Assembly (NCBI GenBank): GCA_012960925.1
Contig: DUAG01000030.1
Location: forward strand, 72,766-136,765
Length of the DNA stretch: 64,000 bases
From: Candidatus Manganitrophaceae bacterium
GTDB lineage: Bacteria > Nitrospirota > Nitrospiria > SBBL01 > JAADHI01
Reading direction: 5' to 3'
In this document: positions 56,001-64,000 of the stretch, in pieces
Position numbering within the stretch: the first letter of the stretch is position 1
Layout of the letters: each line of letters begins with the position of its first letter
The notes under the pieces: model-generated
What the model was told of the DNA's origin: nothing
Seen by the model: only the letters and a program-made list of their open reading frames with translations
The model's database searches: none
Translations under genes and position numbers: made by a program

Positions 56001-56966
56001 TTACCTCTTATATTCGATTTTCCCCTTTGCCTGTAACGTTTTGAGCGCCTCGATGCTTAAACAGCTATAGGCCTCCTCCGGCCCATCCCAGGAAAAGTGG
56101 TCTGGATGAATCAGGTGGGCAAGGAGTTCTACCCCATCGACTACTCTGGGTCCGGGCCGGGCAAAGTAGCTGCTGGCATCGACGGCAAAGACGCGAGCAT
56201 TCTTGACCGCCGGAAGTTCCTCCCAATTTGGATAGTCGGTCAGGAGATGCGCCTGCTCAAGTACCCTGGGGAGATGAAATCCGCAGGGGGACAATATCAA
56301 TACCTCCGGAGCATATGCAATGATCTCTTCCCATTTGATCCGGACAGAGTCCTGCCCCGTTCTTGCCAGGCGGTCTTCTCCCCCCGCCAACGAAACCATC
56401 TCACCCACCCAGTGACCGGCACAATAAGGCGGGGAAAGCCACTCCATACAGAAGACACGAGGTCTTGATGACAATGTGCGCGTCCGCTCGACAACCGCGT
56501 TGATCCGTTCTTGAAGCCCGAGGACGACGCGCGCCGCCGCCGCTTCTTTTCCAGTCGCCTCACCAATCTGCTTGAGATTTTCAAAGATATCCAACAGACA
56601 ATTCGGCGTCAGCCAAACAATTTTTGGAGGATTTTTAAGATGTGTCAGGAGCCGACCAACCTCGTTTCCGAAGGGGGCGCAAACCTGGCAGAGGTCCTGC
56701 GTAAGGATGAGGTCCGGCGCGAGGCTTTTGATAAGCACCTCGTCCACCGTATAAATACTCTTGCCTTCTTTGATCGCCCGGCTGACGGCCGCATCAATTT
56801 CTTGCGGAGTCAGTCCCTCCATCGCGACAGCACTTCTTACCACCACGGCCTTGATCTTTGCCGTTTCCGGATAGTCACACTCATGAGTGACCCCCACAAG
56901 TTGATCTCCAAGATCAAGGGCATAGATCATCTCGGTTGCACTGGGCAGAAATGAGACGATACGCAT
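56001..56966 (-). CDS. BtuF-like cobalamin-binding protein without signal peptide
   Basis: A 321-residue protein of the same fold as BtuF: RIVSFLPSATEMIYALDLGDQLVGVTHECDYP, LAPDLILTQDLCQVCAPFGNEV, GEATGKEAAAARVVLGLQERI, YCAGHWVGEMVSLAGGEDRLA, EEIIAYAPEVLILSPCGF and a C-terminal helix. It begins directly with the first strand, without any signal peptide, so it should stay in the cytoplasm unless the real start lies elsewhere. An intracellular corrinoid-binding or handling role is possible. GAGAGGAA precedes ATG 56966. Two bases separate its stop from pduO. Confidence 0.87.
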   Translation of the reverse strand: MRIVSFLPSATEMIYALDLGDQLVGVTHECDYPETAKIKAVVVRSAVAMEGLTPQEIDAAVSRAIKEGKSIYTVDEVLIKSLAPDLILTQDLCQVCAPFGNEVGRLLTHLKNPPKIVWLTPNCLLDIFENLKQIGEATGKEAAAARVVLGLQERINAVVERTRTLSSRPRVFCMEWLSPPYCAGHWVGEMVSLAGGEDRLARTGQDSVRIKWEEIIAYAPEVLILSPCGFHLPRVLEQAHLLTDYPNWEELPAVKNARVFAVDASSYFARPGPRVVDGVELLAHLIHPDHFSWDGPEEAYSCLSIEALKTLQAKGKIEYKR

Positions 56967-56997
56967 TTTATCTATTCCTCTCGGCCACCTTCAGCCC

Positions 56998-58080
56998 TTA
57001 CATCTTATTCAGGATATGCCTCAATAGACGAACCAGCTTCTGATTCTCAGAATGCGATTTAATAGCGATGCGGATGTGCCATGGGTTCAAACCCCGGAAT
57101 GAAGCACAATTTCGGATGAGGATCTTTTCTCGGACAAAAAGTGTTTCAAGCGATTCGACCTGTAAAAAATTCTCTAAAAGTCGAAACAGGATAAAGTTGG
57201 CCTCTGTTCGGTAAACATCCACACCCGGGATTTTTGAAAGGGCGTCAAACAGATAAATGCGCTCCATCTCAATCAGTTGACAACTTCTCTTGATGTAGGA
57301 AGCATCCTTCAGGCTCTCCCTTGCAGCCACCTCGGCAAGATAATTGACCGACCAGGGCGGCTGCGCCTTTTCCAGAACACTCACGATCTCTCTATTGGCA
57401 ACAAGATAGCCGATACGGAGCCCGGGCATCGCAAAAAAACTTGTAAAACTCCTGAGGACGATCAGGTTCGGGTATTGCGGTGTTTCCTCGATGACAGAGG
57501 CCTGTTCGGCATAATCAATAAAGGCCTCATCCAATATCACCATGATCTCTTTCTGCTGAGCGGCTTGAACGATCTTCAGTATTTCGTGTCTTGAAAGTAA
57601 ATGCCCCGTCGGATTATTGGGGTTGCAAAGAAATATCGCCTCCACTCCCCTGGCCATTGCTCCGATAAGCTCGGAGGGGATAATCTGAAAACGCGCCTCC
57701 TCTCGAAGAACCAGAAACTCAACATGACATCCCGCCAGATCTGCCGCGGCCTCATACTCAGAAAAACTCGGAACAGGAATGAGGACCTTTCGAAACCGGA
57801 GAGCCCCCGGAAGAAGGCGGATCAACCCGGTCAATCCATTTCCGACAAGAATTTTATCGACCTTAATCTCATGGTGTTGCGCCAAGACTTCCCGAAGTTC
57901 AATACATTCCTGATCAGGATAATGAACCAGAGACCGCAGACTCTCCTGTATTGCCTTGATCGCCAAAGGAGACATTCCCAGGGGGTTGATGCTGGCGCTA
58001 AAGTCACTTACCTCCTCAACACAGCATCCGTGTGTCCTGGAAAAAGAAAAGACATTCCCCCCGTGATCTCCCGAACTCAT
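56998..58080 (-). CDS. CobD-like aminotransferase-fold protein with Ser at the PLP-lysine site
   Basis: A 360-residue fold type I protein closest to L-threonine-O-3-phosphate decarboxylase (CobD), which makes the aminopropanol arm of cobalamin. The start HGGNVFSFSRTHG and FSASINPLG are CobD hallmarks; CNPNNPTG, ILDEAFIDYAEQ and FRKVLIPVPSFSEYEAA follow. The Schiff-base Lys, expected in the SxTK block, is Ser214 (RSFTSFFAMPGLRIGYL, codon AGT at 57439-57441). The usual Glu of the GNG-x-x-E-L motif is Gly85. The enzyme may be inactive, changed in function, or affected by homopolymer sequencing slips. Co-oriented with the B12 operon. Confidence 0.8.
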   Translation of the reverse strand: MSSGDHGGNVFSFSRTHGCCVEEVSDFSASINPLGMSPLAIKAIQESLRSLVHYPDQECIELREVLAQHHEIKVDKILVGNGLTGLIRLLPGALRFRKVLIPVPSFSEYEAAADLAGCHVEFLVLREEARFQIIPSELIGAMARGVEAIFLCNPNNPTGHLLSRHEILKIVQAAQQKEIMVILDEAFIDYAEQASVIEETPQYPNLIVLRSFTSFFAMPGLRIGYLVANREIVSVLEKAQPPWSVNYLAEVAARESLKDASYIKRSCQLIEMERIYLFDALSKIPGVDVYRTEANFILFRLLENFLQVESLETLFVREKILIRNCASFRGLNPWHIRIAIKSHSENQKLVRLLRHILNKM

Positions 58081-58149
58081 ATCATGATAACCACATAAAA
58101 TTCATTACTCAGAACGATGCCACATCAAATGATGCCTTTGCTATAACTC

Positions 58150-60069
58150 TCAATTATTGAATTGCGCACTCACACCACCAAATGCGGTGAAACCAGGCGT
58201 ATTAAAACCCAGTACTTCATCATAATCCACATCGAATACATTGTCGATCCGCCCAAAGACTTCTACATTCTCATGTAGTTCGAACGAAGCCGTAATGTTC
58301 ATCACAATGTAGTCGGGAGCAGTGACAGTTGCGAAGCTGATCGGATCGAGATCTTCTCGCTCTCCGACGTAGAGCAAATTCAGTCCCGCTTGCGCTTTCT
58401 CCTGAAAAAACCGATAACTGATATCCACTCCAAATTTATTCCGTGGCCGGCGCAGCAACTGAGAGCCCTGAGAAAGGCCAAAGCTTGCGGCCTTCTTGGC
58501 CTCTGTGTCCGTGTAGGTATAACTCACCCGCGTCCTCAGATTCTCGATCATGCTGACCGCCACAAATGTCTCAACCCCCTTGGTCACCACCTTTTCGACA
58601 TTAGTGTTTGGAAAACTTGTCCCGTCGACAACTGCGACGATCATATCATCAATGTCATTGTAGAAGTATGTCGCTCCGAGTATCAACTTACGGTCAAGCA
58701 AAGACCGCTCAACACCAAAGTCGAAACCAATGGATTCTTCGGGTTCAAGATTGGGGTTATTCGAACCGAAAGAACTATCGAATAACTCGGCCAGTGAAGG
58801 CGCCTTGAAACCCGTGCCGATACTGGCGCGGAGAATAGAGTTGGTTTCCTTCAGGTCGTAGGCCCCCGCCAGTCGGTAGGTTACCGCCGAGCCAAATTTC
58901 TCGTGGTCATCCACACGCAAACCAACCACGCCAGAGAATCGATCTCCTAATTTCACCTGATCCTGAATGTAGAAAGCAAGGTTATCTGTGTCAACATCGA
59001 TCTTGGGAGATGAAACGACCTTGATCTCAGCACTCTGGTTCTCGAATTCCAGCCCCAGAGTCATTGTGTTCATTGCGTTCACGTACAGATTGTGTTGCCA
59101 ATCGATGCCAAAGAGAGCACCCTCGAATTCTGATGGGAGCACAAATCCGGTGCCTTGATTCTCTCTCTCGATGTTATGAATCCAAATTCCCAGATTTTGT
59201 TCCCACAGGCCATTAAATAACATCAGGCGGGGTTGTATCTTTAACATGAGTTGTTCAGATTCAGTCTCTGAGAGTTTTGGGTCGGAACCGGCATCAAATT
59301 CGACATCCGCACTGACGTACCGGACGAAAAGATCTACGCCGAATGTCTCTGAAGGGGCAAGGCCGAATCGTCCGGAAAGAGTCCCATTTCGGTAGGGATC
59401 GTCCTCGTCGTTGGGTGGTTTTGTGGAAAAACCCTTACTCCCCGTACGTGAGATACCAACAGAATAATTAAACATCTTGTTCCCGCCGTTGGCACTAAAG
59501 CGCTCAATAAAAGTGTCAAATGAACCACCTTCTACGGAAAAAGAGAACTGTAGCGGCCCTGACCCCTTCCTCGTAATGATATTAATCACACCGCCAATCG
59601 CGTCTGATCCATAAAGCGTACTCTGTGGACCTCGGACGATCTCAATCCTTTTCACACTATCCACCATGATGTGGCTGAGTACTGCTGCTCCGTTCGGGCC
59701 CGACACGTCATGTACTTGCATCCCGTCGATCAGTAACAGTGTGTGGTCCGAATCTGTACCCCTCATAAAAATCGAAGTCTGTGAACCAGGTCCGCCCGAC
59801 CTCCGAATGTCAACACCCGGCACATCGCGCAGCGCGTCGAGGACAAACCGGCTCTGTTTGTCAGCCAGTTGGTCCGCCGTAATCACCGTAACGGAAGACC
59901 CAACCTTCTCCACGGGTACCTCCATCTTCGTCGCAGTCACAACAATCGGCTCCAGGGTTATGATGTCTACTTCGGATTGCTGCTCCGACTGAGCGTAACC
60001 TAAGAGACTAATTGTAAAAATCAATGACAGAAAAAAACCAGCACAAGATTGCAAGATCCAACTTTTCAT
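58150..60069 (-). CDS. btuB: TonB-dependent cobalamin receptor
   Basis: BtuB takes up cobalamin across the outer membrane with TonB energy. From ATG 60069, which follows GAGAGGAAA, the product has 639 residues: signal CAGFFLSLIFTISLLGYAQS, a TonB-box-like stretch EPIVVTATKMEVP, the plug (ITADQLADKQSRFVLDALRDVPGVDIRRSGG, FMRGTDSDHTLLLIDGMQVHD, VKRIEIVRGPQSTLYGSDAIGGVINIIT), and a long barrel ending in AFGGVSAQFNN with a C-terminal strand. It is the first gene of the operon and sits behind two cobalamin riboswitches, supporting cobalamin as ligand. Confidence 0.94.
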   Translation of the reverse strand: MKSWILQSCAGFFLSLIFTISLLGYAQSEQQSEVDIITLEPIVVTATKMEVPVEKVGSSVTVITADQLADKQSRFVLDALRDVPGVDIRRSGGPGSQTSIFMRGTDSDHTLLLIDGMQVHDVSGPNGAAVLSHIMVDSVKRIEIVRGPQSTLYGSDAIGGVINIITRKGSGPLQFSFSVEGGSFDTFIERFSANGGNKMFNYSVGISRTGSKGFSTKPPNDEDDPYRNGTLSGRFGLAPSETFGVDLFVRYVSADVEFDAGSDPKLSETESEQLMLKIQPRLMLFNGLWEQNLGIWIHNIERENQGTGFVLPSEFEGALFGIDWQHNLYVNAMNTMTLGLEFENQSAEIKVVSSPKIDVDTDNLAFYIQDQVKLGDRFSGVVGLRVDDHEKFGSAVTYRLAGAYDLKETNSILRASIGTGFKAPSLAELFDSSFGSNNPNLEPEESIGFDFGVERSLLDRKLILGATYFYNDIDDMIVAVVDGTSFPNTNVEKVVTKGVETFVAVSMIENLRTRVSYTYTDTEAKKAASFGLSQGSQLLRRPRNKFGVDISYRFFQEKAQAGLNLLYVGEREDLDPISFATVTAPDYIVMNITASFELHENVEVFGRIDNVFDVDYDEVLGFNTPGFTAFGGVSAQFNN

Positions 60070-60105
60070 TATTTTCCTCTCCCTCGAAAGTTTTTTGTGA
60101 TCCCA

Positions 60106-60247
60106 AACGGCCCGGTCTCCTGGCTCTGGGCGACCTACTCCCAAACCTTCCCATCCAACACGATTGAGGACAGTGGCATTTGTGGTTTCGTTCCCATCAC
60201 AGTTGCGGGGCAGCAGCGGTTTTTCACCGCCTTCCCGAACAGCCGTT
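60106..60247 (-). promoter_or_regulatory. Cobalamin riboswitch B (promoter-distal, next to btuB)
   Basis: Read on the minus strand it has AACGGC/GCCGTT as closing stem, GGTGAAAAACCGCTGCTGCC with CCCGCAACTGTGATGG, AATGCCACTGTCC, GATGGGAAGGTTTGGGAGTAG and the B12 box AGCCAGGAGACCGGGCCG. These are the standard cobalamin-aptamer elements in the right order. Only about 36 bases lie between the closing stem and the btuB start, so translational control at the ribosome site is plausible. Confidence 0.93.
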
Positions 60248-60272
60248 CAGTTGTTTGATCTCCCTTCTGAAA

Positions 60273-60312
60273 ACAAAAAAATCCCCAGCTTCAATGGATA
60301 AAGGCTGGGGAA
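60273..60312 (-). terminator. Intrinsic terminator between the two riboswitches
   Basis: On the minus strand CCCCAGCCTT pairs with AAGCTGGGG (about 60283-60310) and is followed by ATTTTTTTG. It falls after riboswitch A and before riboswitch B, so the first switch probably controls transcription. Confidence 0.88.
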
Positions 60313-60360
60313 TATACGTCCCTTCCTCTGTCTTGGCCATCGAAGACAGTTTGTAAGGTT

Positions 60361-60536
60361 CTGTTCGGGCAGGTCTTCTGGCTCTGGGATCCTTCTACTC
60401 CCCACACCTTCCCGTCCTCACACTCAGGACAGTGGCAATCAGTGGGTTTCGTCTCCCAACACAGCGGCGGGCCCGCTTCCGATTTTCACGGAATTCCCTT
60501 TTCAACCCCAGCATGACGCCGGGATCACCCGAACAG
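60361..60536 (-). promoter_or_regulatory. Cobalamin riboswitch A (promoter-proximal)
   Basis: Read on the minus strand: closing stem CTGTTCGGG/CCCGAACAG, then GGAATTCCGTGAAAATCGG with CGCTGTGTTGGGAGACGAAA, ATTGCCACTGTCC, GACGGGAAGGTGTGGGGAGTAG and the B12 box AGCCAGAAGACCTGCCCG. All core cobalamin-riboswitch parts are present. Its lower stem is perfect over nine base pairs. The terminator at 60273-60312 follows it. Confidence 0.93.
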
Positions 60537-60557
60537 GTTGTTTTAATTGTCGCCCTT

Positions 60558-60586
60558 CTTATAACAGAGCAGTAGGATAAAATCAA
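60558..60586 (-). promoter_or_regulatory. Predicted promoter of the B12 operon
   Basis: On the minus strand TTGATT (60581-60586), 17 bases, then TATAAG (60558-60563). Transcription would begin near 60550, just upstream of riboswitch A, giving a leader of about 480 bases containing both aptamers. Confidence 0.65.
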
Positions 60587-60697
60587 AAGGAAAATCTAGA
60601 GAAGCTAAAGAGTAACAATATGACTTTTATTAAGGGTGTGCGAAAGCAATTAGGTATCTGCAAATAAGAACTTGGTTGCCGACAAGAATACCTTACG

Positions 60698-61110
60698 TCA
60701 GAAAAACAGGGGAACCCCCGCCTCCTTCGCTGCTCGGCCAAGATTCTGATCCAACGTCGCAAGGCCACAGCCCTTCCGTTGAGAAAGATCAAGATAGGCT
60801 GCGTCGTAAGCGGAGAGCGTGTGATCTTGCGCAAGGGCTTGTAGCCGCCATAAGAGACCCACATCCAGATCGGTATCTGTCTGAAGAGGGAGCGTCCCAT
60901 AGAGTTCAAGGAGACGCCCTCTTTCTGCTTCCGTGATTCTCTCTCTTCGCCGCGCCATGGTCAAGGCATTTGCCAGCTCAACCCACCAAAGGGCCGGGAC
61001 CCAGTATCGTGTATCAACCCCGGCCTGGGCAAGGAATCGATCTGCCCTCTTTGAACTTTCGTCGGGGAGTCCCCAGGAAAGGGCCATCGAAGCATCCAAG
61101 ACCCAGTCCA

Positions 61111-61111
<1 letters not shown>
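60698..61111 (-). CDS. PIN-domain toxin (VapC-like)
   Basis: A 137-residue PIN-domain ribonuclease. Acidic residues of the active site are visible: Asp6 in WVLDASMALSW, Glu in WWVELANALTMA, Asp in LSAYDAAYLDLS and Asp in GLATLDQNL. VapC toxins cleave tRNA or rRNA; the target here is unknown. ATG 61111 overlaps the antitoxin stop by one base (TGATG), so the two are coupled. The domain order and the neighbour define a type II toxin-antitoxin module. Confidence 0.9.
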
Positions 61112-61380
<269 letters not shown>

Positions 61381-61451
61381 TTACAATACAACCAGTTTAA
61401 TCAACCAGTTTAATCATGTCAAGGGTATTTCCGCCTGAAAAGTTAAACTAA

Positions 61452-61608
61452 GGACCCTCTGAATAAGTCTGGGTTGAATTTTCAGGAGATAAAATATTTC
61501 GATTCAAGGTGCGAATCTTAAGAATAGCCCGCTATTCTTAAGATTCGCACCACAGAAGCGGGACATTTTAGCCCTCAAAAAGCAAGTCATGATTTATTCG
61601 GAGACTCC
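61452..61608. mobile_element. MITE family A, copy 5, with CTAA target duplication and long internal hairpin
   Basis: A 157 bp copy between CTAA at 61448-61451 and CTAA at 61609-61612. Ends are GGACCCTCTGAATAAGTC and GATTTATTCGGAGACTCC. Its centre is a perfect 20 bp inverted repeat: 61508-61527 pairs with 61532-61551 around CCCG; the other copies have instead GCAGAGGATGGTTC and similar sequence. It lies in the 384-base gap between the antitoxin and the DUF255 gene; nothing else is seen there. Confidence 0.87.
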
Positions 61609-61746
61609 CTAAACGACCTGCGCCTGAATTGAAGTCTTTTTTTAGCCCAGAATCCCTACAAATCTTTTACTGTTTACAAGAAACCTCGGAAGACCTTAAA
61701 ATAGACAGAAGAACGGCAACCCGTTCATCTTACGAAGGGCAGACAC

Positions 61747-63828
61747 ATGGAAGAACATCGTTTTACAAATCGTCTCATCGAAGAAACGAGCCCCTACCTT
61801 CAGCAACACGCTCATAACCCGGTTGACTGGGTCCCCTGGGGCGATGAGGCCTTCGAGACGGCAAGGCGGGAGAACAAGCCGGTCCTCCTCTCCATCGGCT
61901 ACTCGGCCTGCCACTGGTGTCATGTCATGGAGACCGAATCGTTCGAGAACGAAGCGATTGCCCGGATCATGAACGCGGGCTTTGTCAATATCAAGGTAGA
62001 TCTAGAGGAACGCCCTGATCTCGACCAGATCTACCAAAACGCAGTTCAACTTTTCATCCGACGGGGCGGCGGATGGCCGCTGACCATGTTCCTGACTCCC
62101 GACAAGGTTCCCTTTCACGGCGGCACCTACTTCCCCCCTGAAGACCGATACGGGATGCCAGGGTTTCCGAAGCTTCTTGCACTAATCTCTGAGACCTACC
62201 GGGAAAAACAAGATGATATTTCCTTAACGGTCCGCGACGTCAAAAAAGCCCTGGATAAGATGTCGGGTCGCCGGGCCGAAAAATCCGGTCAACCCATTAA
62301 TCCGCAGCTCTTGGAAGGTGCCACCTCAGCCCTTGAACGCATCTTTGACGAAGAAAATGGCGGGTTCGGAACTGCTCCGAAATTTCCAAGCACTCCGGCG
62401 CTGAGCCTCTTGCTTCGCCAATACCAGAAAAGCGGAAATAAGGATATCCTGCAGCGAGTTACACTGACCTTGGATAAAATGGCCTCGGGAGGGATTTATG
62501 ACCAACTTGGAGGAGGCTTTCACCGCTATTCAACCGATGCCCATTGGCTGGTCCCCCATTTTGAAAAAATGCTTTATGACAACGCCCAACTCGCGAGACT
62601 CTATTTCCAGACTTGCCAGGCGACAGGACAAGCCCTCCATATGAAGATCGGGGAAGAAATTCTCGAATATGTCGAACGGGAAATGACCGATCCTTTGGGG
62701 GGATTCTATTCAACACAAGATGCCGATACTGAAGGCCACGAGGGCAAATACTTTGTCTGGACCCCCGATGAAATAAACGGCATCCTCGGAGACGAGGTCG
62801 GAGATATCTTTTGCCGACATTACGACGTAAGCTCTGCCGGAAATTTTGAAGGGAAAAACATCCTCAACATCACCCAATCCATCTTGTCCTTATTTGAGGA
62901 CCTCGGTGAATCACCGGAATCACTCGAGAAAATGATTTCCGAAGCAAGAAAAAAACTGCTTCAGGAACGAACGCAAAGGATTAAACCCTTCCGTGATGAA
63001 AAAATTATCACAAGCTGGAACAGCCTCATGATCTCTGCTTTTGTGGATGGATACCTTGTTACCGGCAAAGAGTCCTACCTTACTGCGGCAAAGAAGGCGA
63101 CAGATTTCATTCTCACGGCACTCTGCAAAGAAGGACGTCTTCTTCGGACCTATAAGGACGGTACGGGAAAACTTAATGCCTATCTAGAGGATTATGCCTT
63201 CTTCATTGACGCCCTTCTTGATCTCTACGAGGCAACATTTGAATCGACATATCTTGAAAAAGCAAAGAATTTTACAACACAGATGATCAATCAGTTTTAT
63301 GACCTTGCAGAGGCCGGGTTTTTCTACACATCAAGGGATCATGAAACCCTGGTCACCCGCTACAAGGCCTCCGCCGATCAATCTATTCCTTCCGGAAACG
63401 CAGTGGCCATCCAGGTTCTCCTGCGCCTTTTTTATCTGAGTGGTGAAAAAAATCATCTCAAGAAGGCTGAGCTTACGCTGAAATTGTTCTCACAAGCCAT
63501 GGGAGCAAATGTGTTCGGGATGGGAAACATGATCGCAGTAGCTGATTTTTATCTGAGAAAACCGAAAGAAATCCTCCTGCTCGGAAAACGGGAATCCCCT
63601 GAAACGAAGGATCTTTTATCAAAAATCCATCGGCTTCACCTCCCGAACAAGGTTCTCTTTTTCAGGGATATCGATGAGAAAGCGGACTTCCCCAGCGGTC
63701 CAAATTTTCCGGAAAGAGAGAAAACCCCCACGGATGGCTTACCTACAATTACCATCTGCCATAACTTCACCTGCTCACTCCCAATGACAGATTGGAATAC
63801 CATCAAGTCCGCCCTGAGTACCCGATAG
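61747..63828 (+). CDS. Thioredoxin-like DUF255/YyaL family protein
   Basis: A 693-residue protein of the spermatogenesis-associated-protein-20/YyaL family. Start: [28 protein letters not shown]; the thioredoxin-like site is [18 protein letters not shown]; then [28 protein letters not shown], and a C-terminal six-hairpin-like alpha/alpha barrel ([59 protein letters not shown]). The function is not established; a disulfide or sugar-related activity has been suggested for relatives. GAAGGG precedes ATG 61747. Ends 172 bases before the window edge. Confidence 0.93.
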   Translation: MEEHRFTNRLIEETSPYLQQHAHNPVDWVPWGDEAFETARRENKPVLLSIGYSACHWCHVMETESFENEAIARIMNAGFVNIKVDLEERPDLDQIYQNAVQLFIRRGGGWPLTMFLTPDKVPFHGGTYFPPEDRYGMPGFPKLLALISETYREKQDDISLTVRDVKKALDKMSGRRAEKSGQPINPQLLEGATSALERIFDEENGGFGTAPKFPSTPALSLLLRQYQKSGNKDILQRVTLTLDKMASGGIYDQLGGGFHRYSTDAHWLVPHFEKMLYDNAQLARLYFQTCQATGQALHMKIGEEILEYVEREMTDPLGGFYSTQDADTEGHEGKYFVWTPDEINGILGDEVGDIFCRHYDVSSAGNFEGKNILNITQSILSLFEDLGESPESLEKMISEARKKLLQERTQRIKPFRDEKIITSWNSLMISAFVDGYLVTGKESYLTAAKKATDFILTALCKEGRLLRTYKDGTGKLNAYLEDYAFFIDALLDLYEATFESTYLEKAKNFTTQMINQFYDLAEAGFFYTSRDHETLVTRYKASADQSIPSGNAVAIQVLLRLFYLSGEKNHLKKAELTLKLFSQAMGANVFGMGNMIAVADFYLRKPKEILLLGKRESPETKDLLSKIHRLHLPNKVLFFRDIDEKADFPSGPNFPEREKTPTDGLPTITICHNFTCSLPMTDWNTIKSALSTR

Positions 63829-64000
63829 ATGAATCCCCCAGTCATCGATCAACCTGACATTTTCATCGCACCAAGCGGTGAAACCAAAACCGATTCTCCT
63901 TGAAACGTGATTCTCTACAACGATGGGTAATCCTCCCTAAATATAAAGGTGCTCAGAAGTAGAATTTTCCAATATAGTAATTTAGGAGGAGAATCTACGA
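63829..64000. other. Intergenic end of window with a ribosome-site-like sequence
   Basis: No gene is seen. AGGAGGAG at 63984-63991 is a strong ribosome site, and the last base A at 64000 could begin an ATG beyond the edge, so a plus-strand gene probably starts there. Confidence 0.45.

Overview
The window comes from a Gram-negative bacterium. Evidence: LolC/LolD lipoprotein export, a TonB-dependent BtuB, outer-membrane barrel proteins, many lipoproteins with clear lipoboxes, and a PilX-type pilus protein. By eye the GC content is near 50%. The mix of small c-type cytochrome lipoproteins, an HemQ/chlorite-dismutase-like protein, lysS-lolC-lolD clustering and B12-binding radical SAM proteins fits a Nitrospirota-like or deltaproteobacterial-type genome. 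That placement is a weak inference; nothing in the window fixes the taxon.

Layout. 0-10 kb: partial alanine dehydrogenase, kelch protein, ilvD, bioB, a PD-(D/E)xK nuclease-like gene interrupted by an in-frame TGA, recQ, two paralogous lipoprotein cytochromes c and a B12-binding radical SAM protein. 10-16 kb: moeA-folE, a Xaa-Pro peptidase, trxB and an HemQ-like gene on the minus strand, with a CbiX-type chelatase diverging, then tRNA-Asn. 16-19 kb: an AT-richer cassette of nucleotidyltransferase, CDP-alcohol phosphatidyltransferase and a frameshifted PhnW-like aminotransferase, resembling a phosphonolipid or polar head-group pathway. 19-25 kb: small hypotheticals, a YCF48-like propeller, a YqaJ-type exonuclease, fxsA, an esterase and gltX. 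25-34 kb: a lipoprotein plus TraF-like barrel pair, lolC-lolD, lysS, pepN and a cupredoxin. 34-38 kb: a cyclic-di-GMP module in which a GEMM-I riboswitch with its own promoter and terminator precedes a PilX-like gene, followed by a J-domain/zinc-ribbon/PilZ fusion. 38-51 kb: envelope hypotheticals, a CPBP protease, a DUF5916-type barrel, a third cytochrome paralog, a HExxH lipoprotein, msrA, a fused 5-oxoprolinase-type gene and uvrA. 52-60.6 kb: an eight-gene cobalamin uptake and adenosylation operon (btuB to btuD) behind two tandem cobalamin riboswitches separated by a terminator. 60.7-64 kb: a PIN/Phd-type toxin-antitoxin pair and a YyaL/DUF255 thioredoxin-like protein.

Dispersed DNA elements. 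Five copies of a 157-255 bp element with about 18 bp terminal inverted repeats lie between genes; two have CTAA target duplications, pointing to an IS5-type MITE. A second repeat family of about 115 bp occurs twice near the left end, and a third short repeat occurs twice. No transposase, integrase, rRNA or CRISPR array was seen.

Most notable: the tandem B12 riboswitches with an intervening terminator; a CobD-like enzyme in that operon with serine at the expected PLP-lysine position; the c-di-GMP riboswitch/PilX/J-PilZ neighbourhood; the MITE family; three cytochrome paralogs that kept their promoter-like upstream DNA; and two genes broken by a stop or a frameshift.
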